A stretch of 14,790 nt of DNA, taken from positions 1-14,790 of the forward strand of contig CAMLIA010000108.1 of the NCBI GenBank assembly GCA_946479905.1, read 5' to 3'. Under the pieces are notes generated by a model. That model worked only from the letters and a program-made list of their open reading frames with translations. It did no database searches and was not told the origin of the DNA. This DNA is from an uncultured Frankiales bacterium (GTDB lineage: Bacteria > Actinomycetota > Actinomycetes > Mycobacteriales > SCTD01). Of the stretch, positions 1-8,206 are shown piece after piece; position 1 is the stretch's first letter, and every line of letters starts with the position of its first letter. Position numbers and translations under genes: made by a program.

Positions 1-194
1 GCACGGGGCGTCGCGCGAGCGGTGGCGGACGGTCGCGATGCGGGGGCCCTCGGGTGGGGGGACGTCGCCGACGCCGTGGGGGAGGGCGTCGGCGACGTGG
101 TCCGAGAGGGTGCGGGCGCTGCCGCCTGCCCGCCCGCGTGCCCTTGGCAGGCGGCGGTGAGGCAGAGCGCCACGCCCAGGTGGAGGGTGCGCAC
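1..194 (-). CDS. Putative lipoprotein, N-terminal part only (runs off left edge)
   Basis: An open frame of 64 codons on the minus strand begins with GTG at 194 and continues off the left edge with no stop. It has a short charged start (VRTLHL), a hydrophobic stretch and a lipobox-like LTAAC, with the cysteine at residue 16. After the cysteine comes a long Pro/Thr/Ser/Ala-rich low-complexity segment (PAPSRTTSPTPSPTAS and similar), the usual flexible tether of actinobacterial lipoproteins. A strong ribosome binding site (GGGAGG, 203-208) sits 8 nt before the GTG. I infer export by the Sec or Tat route and lipid anchoring to the outer face of the membrane. The functional domain lies outside the window, so no role can be assigned. 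The gene is divergent from the zinc-ribbon gene at 274. The main doubt is that GC-rich shadow frames can mimic Pro/Thr-rich tails; the signal, lipobox and RBS together argue against that. Confidence 0.62.
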   Translation of the reverse strand, partial: MRTLHLGVALCLTAACQGHAGGQAAAPAPSRTTSPTPSPTASATSPHPRAPASRPSATARATPR

Positions 195-202
195 GCCCCG
201 AG

Positions 203-208
203 CCTCCC
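203..208 (-). promoter_or_regulatory. Ribosome binding site of the lipoprotein gene
   Basis: On the minus strand the sequence is GGGAGG followed by 8 nt and then GTG at 194. This near-consensus Shine-Dalgarno site fixes the start of a frame that has no ATG and would otherwise be easy to overlook. Confidence 0.55.
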
Positions 209-269
209 GGCGGGCGCGTCGCCCGACCAGCGGACCTTGGTCGTAGGACCGCTCAGGGGGACCCGCGGC

Positions 270-275
270 TAGCGT
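270..275 (+). promoter_or_regulatory. Possible -10 box for a leaderless start at 283
   Basis: TAGCGT fits the actinobacterial -10 pattern TAnnnT and ends 7 nt before an in-frame GTG at 283. That is the spacing expected if transcription starts at or next to the start codon. No convincing -35 element or Shine-Dalgarno site is visible. If correct, the DUF5655-like protein starts at 283 rather than 274. Confidence 0.3.
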
Positions 276-681
276 GCAACGCGTGCGGTGGACCTGCCCC
301 TCCTGCGACCGGGAGTTCGGGCGCGCCAACACACCCCACACGTGCGTGCCCGGGACGACGGTGGACTCGGTGTTCGCCGGCCGTCCGGCGTACATGAGAG
401 CGGTGTACGACGAGGTCCTGGCCCGGCTCCGCGCGTCGGGACCGGTGCACGAGGACGCGGTCACGGTCGGCGTCTTCCTCAAGGCGGCGCGCAAGGTCGC
501 GGAGGTGCGGCCGATGGCGCGCTCGGTGCGGGTGTGGCTGCTGCTGCCGCGCGAGGTGCCCGGCGTGCGTGCGGTGCGGGCCAGCGCGCAGTTCTGGGCG
601 CTCGACCTGCGGTTCACCGAGGCGGGGGTCGGCGACGAGGTCCTGGCGCTGCTCGACGAGGCCTACGACGCGGCGTCCTAA
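274..681 (+). CDS. Small zinc-ribbon protein with a DUF5655-like domain
   Basis: A protein of 135 residues if GTG 274 is used, or 132 if GTG 283 is used. The N-terminus has a C-x2-C-x10-H-x-C pattern (C8, C11, H22, C24), which looks like a small zinc-binding knuckle beginning WTCPSCDREFGR. The remainder resembles DUF5655, a small alpha/beta domain of unknown function found alone or fused to other domains: the helix around YDEVLARL, the strand with VTVGVFLKAARK, and the C-terminal ALLDEAYDAA. The family assignment is from recognition of the pattern, not from a search. There is no signal peptide or membrane segment, so a cytosolic protein is expected. No Shine-Dalgarno site precedes either start; the TAGCGT box at 270-275 favours 283. 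It is separated from the DUF3352 gene by 63 nt, so it may be a single-gene unit. Function unknown. Confidence 0.72.
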   Translation: MQRVRWTCPSCDREFGRANTPHTCVPGTTVDSVFAGRPAYMRAVYDEVLARLRASGPVHEDAVTVGVFLKAARKVAEVRPMARSVRVWLLLPREVPGVRAVRASAQFWALDLRFTEAGVGDEVLALLDEAYDAAS

Positions 682-683
682 GT

Positions 684-708
684 CCCTGCGCCGGGCGCTC
701 CGACAGGG
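684..708 (+). terminator. Possible weak stem-loop after the zinc-ribbon gene
   Basis: CCCTG (684-688) can pair with CAGGG (704-708), with a GC-rich interior that could pair further. It lies 3 nt after the TAA at 679-681 and has no T-tract. It may end the upstream transcript, but a stem of this size is common by chance at this GC content. Confidence 0.22.
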
Positions 709-744
709 CACCATGGAGCGTCATCGGGAGAACAAGGGACATTC

Positions 745-2232
745 ATGACAGAGCAGCTCGACGTGCTCGGCTCCGCGGAGCCGGTGCGCCGTACCCCCCG
801 GCAGCGCTCCCGGGCGCAGGTCCTCGTGACGGGGGTCGCCGCCCTGACCGTCCTGCTGACCGGGGTGTCCTACGCCGGCTACCAGGCGATCGCGCCGCAC
901 GGGCACGATCCCGAGGACGCGCTGCCGGCAGGGACCGTCGCCTTCGCCAAGGTCGACCTCGACCCGTCGGCGTCGCAGAAGCTCGCGGTCTACCGGCTGA
1001 GCAAGCGGTTCCCGAAGGCGCATGTGAAGAGCGACGCGTCGGTGCGCGACGACCTGCTGACCGAGCTGTTCCGGTCCGCCGGTGAGGACGTCGACTACCG
1101 CAAGGACGTCAAGCCGTGGATGGGCGACCGGGCGGCGATCGGTGCCGTGCCGGGCGCGGCGGGGGAGGACCCGCACCCGCTGATGGCGCTGCAGTTCCAC
1201 GACAAGGCAGCCGCCACCAAGGGCGTGAAGCACCTGCAGGACATCGACTCCTCACAGCAGACGTTCTACGCGTTCTCCGACGTGGACGACTACCTGATCG
1301 TCAGCGACAGCCAGGCCGCCGCGGACGCCGCGGCGCACGCGAAGCGCCACCTGTCCGACGACAGCCGCTTCTCCCAGGCGGTGGCGACCCTGCGCGGCGG
1401 CCAGATCGTCACGGCCTGGGCGGACCTCGGCAAGGTCCTCGACCTGCTGCCGAAGGACGCCCTCAAGGGCAACCCGTTCTTCCCGGTGGACGGCCTGAAG
1501 GCCAGTGGGCAGTACGTCCTGGGTGCCCACGCGGAGAACGACGCCATCGAGGTGGAGCTGCACCGCCTCGGTGGGACGACCGGCAAGGCGGGCACGGGCA
1601 CCGGCAGCGACCTGGTGCAGGGCTTCCCGAGCGATGCCGTCGCCGCCATGAGCATGACCGGTCTCGGCGACGCAGTGGCGGACGCCTACGACACGGTCCG
1701 GCCGATGCTCACCGACCTCGGCGGGGGCGAGGTCATGAGCTCGCTCACGAAGGCCGGCATCCGCCTGCCGGGTGACCTGCGCACAGTCCTCGGGACGGAG
1801 GTCGGCGGCTACGTCGCGGGCACCAAGGACGACCCCATCGCCGTGCTGCACGTCAAGACCGACAACGCCGCGGGCGCCAAGGCCGTGCTGCAGAAGGCCG
1901 TCGGCCTGGTGGGCGAGTGGTCCGGTGACCCCGCCCCCGCCGGCTTCCTGGACTCGGTGTTCCGGTCGGTGCCCGGGGGCTACGTCGTCGGGGTCCCGGA
2001 GGAGGCGCTGACGGCCAAGGCCAGCAGCACCCTGGGCGGATCGACGGTCTTCCGGAAGGCCGTGCCGGACGCGCACGGGGCGCCTGCTGTCGTCTTCGTG
2101 GACATCGCCGGGCTGCAGTCGACGTTCGACCTGTCCGACAACCCCGAGCTCGCGAAGCTGGAGGCGTTCGGCATGACGGTGCGCGCCGACGGCGACGACA
2201 GCGTGACCCGGGTACGGCTGACCTTCCGCTGA
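745..2232 (+). CDS. Membrane-anchored DUF3352 family protein
   Basis: A protein of 495 residues with an Arg-rich cytoplasmic N-terminus (residues 1-24), one transmembrane segment at about residues 25-47, and a large extracytoplasmic remainder. The layout and the start of the soluble part (LPAGTVAFAKVDLDPSASQKLAVYRL) are typical of DUF3352, a widespread actinobacterial family of unknown function. Recurrent features such as AAMSMTGLGDAVADAYDT and the duplicated character of the soluble part (two similar alpha/beta halves, roughly residues 60-270 and 280-495) also fit. The ATG at 745 is preceded by GGGAG and AAGGGA, the latter 5 nt upstream. No enzyme motif is visible. The AraC-type gene begins 19 nt after its stop but is probably a separate functional set. 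The family call is by recognition. Confidence 0.85.
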   Translation: MTEQLDVLGSAEPVRRTPRQRSRAQVLVTGVAALTVLLTGVSYAGYQAIAPHGHDPEDALPAGTVAFAKVDLDPSASQKLAVYRLSKRFPKAHVKSDASVRDDLLTELFRSAGEDVDYRKDVKPWMGDRAAIGAVPGAAGEDPHPLMALQFHDKAAATKGVKHLQDIDSSQQTFYAFSDVDDYLIVSDSQAAADAAAHAKRHLSDDSRFSQAVATLRGGQIVTAWADLGKVLDLLPKDALKGNPFFPVDGLKASGQYVLGAHAENDAIEVELHRLGGTTGKAGTGTGSDLVQGFPSDAVAAMSMTGLGDAVADAYDTVRPMLTDLGGGEVMSSLTKAGIRLPGDLRTVLGTEVGGYVAGTKDDPIAVLHVKTDNAAGAKAVLQKAVGLVGEWSGDPAPAGFLDSVFRSVPGGYVVGVPEEALTAKASSTLGGSTVFRKAVPDAHGAPAVVFVDIAGLQSTFDLSDNPELAKLEAFGMTVRADGDDSVTRVRLTFR

Positions 2233-2239
2233 TGCGTGG

Positions 2240-2245
2240 CACGAT
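2240..2245 (+). promoter_or_regulatory. Possible -10 box for a leaderless AraC-type gene
   Basis: CACGAT is one mismatch from the TAnnnT pattern and lies 6 nt before the GTG at 2252. The start has no Shine-Dalgarno site, and the preceding gene ends only 19 nt upstream. The evidence is thin; its value lies in repeating the arrangement seen before the VOC gene and at 270-275. Confidence 0.22.
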
Positions 2246-2251
2246 CTCCCC

Positions 2252-2710
2252 GTGGCGACCACCCCGGTGACGGAGCAGCGGCTGCGTGACCTCGCGACGC
2301 TGCGCCGCGTGCGGGACCGGATCGACCGGGAGTACGCCCAGCCGCTCGACGTGGAGGCCCTCGCCCGGGGCGCCCACATGTCGGCGGGGCACCTGAGCCG
2401 CGAGTTCAAGCGGGCCTACGGCGAGGCTCCCTACGGCTACCTGATGACCCGGCGGATCGAGCGGGCGATGGCGCTGCTGCGCCGCGGGGACCTCACCGTC
2501 ACCGAGGTGTGCTTCGCGGTGGGCTGCTCCTCGCTCGGCACCTTCAGCACCAGGTTCACGCAGCTGGTCGGGATGTCGCCGAGCAGCTACCGGCGCGAGG
2601 CCGCCGGTGCCGCCGCGGGGATGCCGCCGTGCGTCGCCAAGCAGGTGACCCGACCGGTCAGGAATCGAGAAGCATCCGCCGTCGAAGCGCACCTAGCCTC
2701 ACGGCCATGA
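2252..2710 (+). CDS. AraC-family helix-turn-helix regulator, DNA-binding domain only
   Basis: A protein of 152 residues consisting almost entirely of the two helix-turn-helix units of the AraC/XylS domain. The first is at about residues 33-54 (LDVEALARGAHMSAGHLSREF), and the second at about 81-104 (LTVTEVCFAVGCSSLGTFST), followed by the signature FTQLVGMSPSSYRR. There is no N-terminal sensor domain, so ligand sensing would need a partner or be absent. The tail after residue 120 is likely disordered. It starts with GTG and lacks a Shine-Dalgarno site. Its stop overlaps the ATG of the VOC gene by 4 nt (ATGA). The order AraC-type, VOC, UvrA-like suggests it controls this set, probably together with itself. 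The overlap implies coupling, but the VOC gene also has a candidate -10 box inside this gene. Confidence 0.92.
   Translation: MATTPVTEQRLRDLATLRRVRDRIDREYAQPLDVEALARGAHMSAGHLSREFKRAYGEAPYGYLMTRRIERAMALLRRGDLTVTEVCFAVGCSSLGTFSTRFTQLVGMSPSSYRREAAGAAAGMPPCVAKQVTRPVRNREASAVEAHLASRP
2694..2699 (+). promoter_or_regulatory. Candidate -10 box giving a leaderless VOC/UvrA-like transcript
   Basis: TAGCCT ends exactly 7 nt before the ATG at 2707, matching the actinobacterial leaderless arrangement (TAnnnT, then 6-7 nt, then the start codon). No Shine-Dalgarno site is present. A -35 element is not evident. This would give the VOC and UvrA-like genes a transcript independent of the regulator gene in which the box is embedded. 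Confidence 0.4.
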
Positions 2711-3117
2711 CGATCACCATCCACACCACGGTCCTCCCGCACACCGACCCGGACGCCTCGCTCGCCTTCTACCGCGACGCCCTCGGCTTCGAGGTCCGCA
2801 CCGACGTCGGCAGCGGCCCGATGCGCTGGATCACGGTCGGGCCGGCGGACCAGCCCGACGTGTCGATCCTGCTCGCCCCGCCTGCGGCCGACCCGGGCAT
2901 CACCGAGGACGAGCGCCGCACCATCACCGAGATGATGGCCAAGGGCACCTACGGGTGGATCCTGCTGGCCACCCCGGACCTCGACGCCACCTTCGACAAG
3001 GTGCAGGCGACCGACGCCGAGGTCGTGCAGGAGCCCACCCAGCAGCCCTACGGCATGCGGGACTGCGCGTTCCGCGACCCTGCCGGCAACATGGTGCGGA
3101 TCCGCGAGCTGTCCTGA
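2707..3117 (+). CDS. VOC-superfamily (glyoxalase/bleomycin-resistance fold) protein
   Basis: A protein of 136 residues with the paired beta-alpha-beta-beta-beta modules of the vicinal oxygen chelate fold. The first module holds the typical SLAFYRDALGFEVRTDVG (residues 18-35), and the second ends in the near-universal FRDPAGNMVRIREL (122-135). Members of this superfamily either bind metal and act on small substrates or sequester drugs. The usual first metal ligand is not obvious here, so enzymatic activity is uncertain. The start at 2707 is chosen because homologues begin with this MTITIHTTVLPHTD-type strand and the ATG overlaps the regulator's stop; the open frame extends upstream only as a shadow of the AraC gene. 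The UvrA-like gene starts 3 nt after its stop. I infer a drug- or electrophile-protection role from the neighbours. Confidence 0.9.
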   Translation: MTITIHTTVLPHTDPDASLAFYRDALGFEVRTDVGSGPMRWITVGPADQPDVSILLAPPAADPGITEDERRTITEMMAKGTYGWILLATPDLDATFDKVQATDAEVVQEPTQQPYGMRDCAFRDPAGNMVRIRELS

Positions 3118-3119
3118 CG

Positions 3120-5467
<2,348 letters not shown>

Positions 5468-5474
<7 letters not shown>

Positions 5475-5491
5475 TCGGAGGCTAGTAGCCC
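5468..5491. terminator. Possible shared terminator between convergent genes
   Basis: GGGCTA (5468-5473) is the inverted repeat of TAGCCC (5486-5491), enclosing 12 nt that contain two further CTAG tetranucleotides. It spans the stop codons of both the UvrA-like gene (5472-5474) and the converging secreted-protein gene (5482-5484). A symmetric stem could act in both directions. The stem is short and lacks a T-tract, so support is modest. Confidence 0.28.
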
Positions 5492-6399
5492 GCGAGGCAG
5501 CCGGGGTCGCCGGCGTCGTTGGGGTAGCCGCTCCTGCTGTCGTAGGCCGCGTTGCTCCACTCGCCCTGCAGCTTCCACTGCGTGCCGTTGCTGAGCGTCG
5601 ACAGCTGGGCCGGGTTGGTGTCGGTCGGGCCGAAGGTCCAGGCGCACTTGTCGGCGTTCTCCGCGCCGTCACGGTCGTACCACGCGGTCAGGGTGGGGTC
5701 GGTCCGAGCCTCGCTGAGCTCGTGGGCCGACACGTTCGCCAGGGACGCCAGGCCAGGGGAGTGCAGGGTGCCCAGCTCGTTGCTGGCGCAGCCGGCGTCG
5801 CCGTCGAGGTTGAAGTGGAAGGCGATCTGCACCCGGACCCCGTTGACGGTGCCGTAGGAGTGCCACGCGCAGAAGTCGGCCGTCGCAGGACGGAGGGTGT
5901 CGACGTAGACCGGGTAGTAGCCGAGGCCGTTCGGCTCGGGGTTCGGGACGGCCCTCGCCACTTCGGCGAGAACGTCCGCAACGCTCGGGGCGCCGGCCGG
6001 TGCCGGGGTGGGGTCGACCACCTCGGTCTGGTAGGTGAGGGAGTCACCGACGTGCACGCCGGACTTGTCGGTGTACTCACCCGAGCGCTGAGCGTAGAGG
6101 GAGTGGTCGTAGCCCTGGTAGAAGCTCGCCAGGCCGGTGATCTTGTCCCCGAGGTAGCCCGCCCACGTGGTTCCCCAGTAGATCGGGCGCACCGTGGAGG
6201 ACGGCATCACGGGACCGCGGTGGTAGGTCATGTCGGGGTACACCGGGCCGTTGCGCGGGCCGTGCGAGGAGGCCCCCTTGGCGGCGAAGTAGTGGGGTGC
6301 TCCGGGGGAGTCGGAGCGGGGAGCCGCCGACGACGGCATCGTCAGGGCGACGGCGGCGCCGGCGGCGAGGGCGCACGCGGCGCGCAGGAGTGCAGGCAC
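5482..6399 (-). CDS. Secreted protein with HELSE motif, EXORDIUM/PHI-1-like
   Basis: A protein of 305 residues. Starting at GTG 6399 gives a clean signal peptide (MPALLRAACALAAGAAVALTMPSSAA, split here as one positive residue, a hydrophobic core of about 18 residues and an Ala-rich cleavage region near residue 26). GGAGGA (6403-6408) precedes that GTG. An in-frame GTG at 6432 would spoil the signal with a 11-residue extension. The mature part has an aromatic-rich segment (VRPIYWGTTWAGYLGDKITGLASFY), then GYYPVYVD, then HELSE (226-230) with D234, and W240, D242 and C252 beyond. That second half resembles the bacterial relatives of plant phosphate-induced/EXORDIUM proteins. HExxE-like geometry suggests a metal site, but protease activity is not shown. 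Five cysteines in the mature part (C177, C204, C252, C301 clear) could form disulfides. Function unknown. Confidence 0.82.
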   Translation of the reverse strand: MPALLRAACALAAGAAVALTMPSSAAPRSDSPGAPHYFAAKGASSHGPRNGPVYPDMTYHRGPVMPSSTVRPIYWGTTWAGYLGDKITGLASFYQGYDHSLYAQRSGEYTDKSGVHVGDSLTYQTEVVDPTPAPAGAPSVADVLAEVARAVPNPEPNGLGYYPVYVDTLRPATADFCAWHSYGTVNGVRVQIAFHFNLDGDAGCASNELGTLHSPGLASLANVSAHELSEARTDPTLTAWYDRDGAENADKCAWTFGPTDTNPAQLSTLSNGTQWKLQGEWSNAAYDSRSGYPNDAGDPGCLAGY

Positions 6400-6402
6400 G
6401 AT

Positions 6403-6408
6403 TCCTCC
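6403..6408 (-). promoter_or_regulatory. Ribosome binding site deciding the start at 6399
   Basis: The minus strand reads GGAGGA then 3 nt then GTG. Spacing is a little short, but the match is full and the resulting N-terminus is a good signal peptide. The alternative start at 6432 has no comparable site. Confidence 0.5.
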
Positions 6409-6430
6409 AGGCTGGGTCACTGGCCGGGGC

Positions 6431-6460
6431 ACTCTGGCCCGAGGCGGAAGACCCGGTCAA
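6431..6460 (-). promoter_or_regulatory. Candidate promoter of the secreted-protein gene
   Basis: On the minus strand TTGACC (6455-6460) matches a -35 element, followed by 18 nt and CAGAGT (6431-6436), a weak -10 hexamer. It lies downstream of the hairpin that ends the hydrogenase operon and about 32 nt before the start codon, so it is well placed to give this gene its own transcript. Confidence 0.32.
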
Positions 6461-6469
6461 GGGAGGTGT

Positions 6470-6487
6470 CGGGCTGCTGACAGCCCG
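6470..6487 (-). terminator. Hairpin after the last gene of the hydrogenase operon
   Basis: A perfect 7-bp stem (CGGGCTG, 6470-6476, with CAGCCCG, 6481-6487) closes a 4-nt loop. It begins 7 nt after the stop of the DUF6390-like gene. There is no clear run of T afterwards on the minus strand, which is common for intrinsic terminators in high-GC actinobacteria. It separates the operon from the secreted-protein gene. Confidence 0.5.
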
Positions 6488-6494
6488 CGGGGTC

Positions 6495-7259
6495 TCAGCT
6501 CAGGACCGCAGCCGGGGCGGGCCGGTCGGTCCCGTTGACGGCACGCAGCGCGCAGCGCGTCTCGTGGCGCAGCCGCCCGACCTGCTGCTCGGTGAGCCGG
6601 TCGCAGACCCAGTCCCAGTGCAGCGAGACCCACGCGCCCGGGACGGGGTCGGCGGCGAGCCGGCGACCGGCCGCGGCGATCCGCACGACCTCCTCCCGGG
6701 GCGGGTCGAGCTGCAGCGTGGCGCCGTCCCAGGCGAGCGGCCTGCTGGACACCACGGCCACGTCACCGTCGACACGGAGCAGCCGCCCCCACCGGACCCG
6801 GCACCCGTCGAGCACGCCCAGCGGCTGGTCGACGACACCGGAGCGGATCAGCCCGAGCCACGGGTAGACGCCGAAGACGTGGAAGTTGTGGTGCGGCCGC
6901 GCGCCGGCGAGCACGCCCGCGAGCAGGTCGTCCCAGGCGCGCCCGACCCGCGGCCGGAAGCGCTCCTCGAAGGAGTCCCCGAGCGCGCCCAGCGTGACCC
7001 GGTCGAGCAGGCCGTTGCCCAGCCAGTAGGCCTCCACGACCGCCCGGGCGAGCGGATCGGCCCCGCCGTTGCAGTGCGCGATCAGCTCCAGGTAGGGCCA
7101 CGCTCCCTCGAACCCCTGGGCAGCCTGACGCAGCGCCCCGTCGACGACGCCCGCGGCGACCTGGTCCAGCAGGGCGTCCGGGTCGTCCGGGCCGCAGTAG
7201 CCGAGCGAGTTCGGCGGGTACGCGTAGCGCGCGAACATCAGGGCGCCTTCGTCGGTCAT
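6495..7259 (-). CDS. DUF6390-like hydrogenase-linked protein of unknown function
   Basis: A soluble protein of 254 residues with no signal peptide. It opens with MFARYAYPPNSLGYCGP (residues 8-24), continues with FEGAWPYLELIAHCNG (50-65) and VVEAYWLGN (74-82), and has a His-rich PHHNFHVFGVYPWLGL (122-137). This pattern resembles DUF6390 proteins, which I associate with actinobacterial hydrogenase loci; the assignment is by recall and should be searched. C22, C63, H123, H124 and H127 could form a metal site, but this is inference. The ATG at 7259 overlaps the stop of the EamA gene by 4 nt (ATGA), and the gene is the last of the hydrogenase operon, followed by a hairpin. The longer upstream open frame is a shadow of the transporter gene. 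The coupling suggests a role in hydrogenase assembly, metal handling or control. Confidence 0.8.
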   Translation of the reverse strand: MTDEGALMFARYAYPPNSLGYCGPDDPDALLDQVAAGVVDGALRQAAQGFEGAWPYLELIAHCNGGADPLARAVVEAYWLGNGLLDRVTLGALGDSFEERFRPRVGRAWDDLLAGVLAGARPHHNFHVFGVYPWLGLIRSGVVDQPLGVLDGCRVRWGRLLRVDGDVAVVSSRPLAWDGATLQLDPPREEVVRIAAAGRRLAADPVPGAWVSLHWDWVCDRLTEQQVGRLRHETRCALRAVNGTDRPAPAAVLS

Positions 7260-8206
7260 GCCGGCACCGCCCGCCGGTCCCGGGCGACCGAGGCCGCAGC
7301 CACCAGGCCAGCACCCAGCGCCACGACGGCGAGCCCGGTCAGCTGCGGGGCGAGGGGCTGGTGCTTCCAGACGGCGTTCAGCACGGCGGTGACGATCGCC
7401 CCGCCGACGAGCACCGCCGTCACGTCCACGGCCTGCGCGCGGGCCAGCGCGGCGTACCAGGTGGCGACGTACGCCGCGAGGATCCCTCCGGTGGCCAGCA
7501 CCCAGCGCCACTGCCCGGCATCGAGCGCGAGCAGCTGCGGCATGTTGCCACGGAGGGCGACCCAGCCGACGAGCAGCAACGAGCCGGCGACCATCCGGGT
7601 CAGCGCGACGGTCCAGGACGACAGGTCGGCGAGCAGCCGCTTGGCGACGACGACCTCCACCGACCAGATCGCGGTGGCGGCGAGGATCATCACCTCACCC
7701 TCGCCGAACGGCATCCGGGCCGTGGCGGCGAGGCTGTCCCTCAGCTCGCCCAGGCTGTCGCCGGTCACGGCCTGACCGACGACGAGCAGGACCACCGCGC
7801 CGGCCTGCAGCGCCCCCACCCGCTCCCGCAGCAGCGGGACGGCGAGCAGCGCCACCCAGAGCACCAGCGTCTTCTGCAGGAACGCGGCGTGCACCGAGGA
7901 CGAGCGCGCCAGGCCCTCGAAGAACAGCACGAAGGCGACGCACCCGCCCAAGGTCCCGACCACCGCCAGGCCCAGCCAGTGCGCGCGGGTGCGTGGCCGC
8001 TGCAGCACCGGCGTCGTACCCGACCGTGAGACCAGGGCCACCAGTGCCAGCAGGACCACGGCGCTCACGCCGTTCTTGGCCGTCGTGTAGACGGTGGCGT
8101 CGCCGACCGCCTTGACGCCGTAGCCGTTGACGAAGACGGCGACGCCGCTGATCACGGCAGCCCCGGCTGCCAGCAGCAGGCCGCGCCGCTCCCTGAGAGT
8201 GCTCAT
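7256..8206 (-). CDS. EamA/DMT-family membrane transporter within the hydrogenase operon
   Basis: A very hydrophobic protein of 316 residues with about ten predicted transmembrane helices in two related halves, the layout of EamA (drug/metabolite transporter) proteins. The first half includes GLLLAAGAAVISGVAVFVNGYG, the VYTTAKNGVSAVVLLALVALV helix and the typical ALxxSSSVHAAFLQKTLVLW region. The second half includes ATAIWSVEVVVAKRLL (the EamA repeat start) and YAALARAQAVDVTAVLVGGAI, ending in a short basic tail. The substrate is unknown; family members export amino acids, purines, drugs or other metabolites. ATG 8206 overlaps the HypC-like gene's stop (ATGA) and has GGAGG about 8 nt upstream. 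Its own stop overlaps the next start. Being between a HypC-like gene and the DUF6390-like gene in a coupled operon suggests that it serves the hydrogenase or its metabolite, but this is inference. Confidence 0.9.
   Translation of the reverse strand: MSTLRERRGLLLAAGAAVISGVAVFVNGYGVKAVGDATVYTTAKNGVSAVVLLALVALVSRSGTTPVLQRPRTRAHWLGLAVVGTLGGCVAFVLFFEGLARSSSVHAAFLQKTLVLWVALLAVPLLRERVGALQAGAVVLLVVGQAVTGDSLGELRDSLAATARMPFGEGEVMILAATAIWSVEVVVAKRLLADLSSWTVALTRMVAGSLLLVGWVALRGNMPQLLALDAGQWRWVLATGGILAAYVATWYAALARAQAVDVTAVLVGGAIVTAVLNAVWKHQPLAPQLTGLAVVALGAGLVAAASVARDRRAVPA

Noticed and set aside
2509..2706. N-terminal extension of the VOC protein into the AraC-type gene
   Set aside because: The extension is an out-of-frame reading of the second helix-turn-helix; the VOC fold begins at the ATG at 2707.
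2955..3119. N-terminal extension of the UvrA-like protein into the VOC gene
   Set aside because: The added residues are an out-of-frame reading of the VOC coding sequence. UvrA homology begins just after ATG 3120.
6400..6432. Upstream GTG at 6432 for the secreted protein
   Set aside because: It adds 11 residues before the signal peptide and lacks an RBS, while GTG 6399 has GGAGGA and a clean signal sequence.
6297..7775. Plus-strand open frame of 492 codons spanning the hydrogenase operon end
   Set aside because: It crosses three minus-strand genes and an intergenic hairpin, has low-complexity composition and no RBS or domain. It is an antisense shadow.
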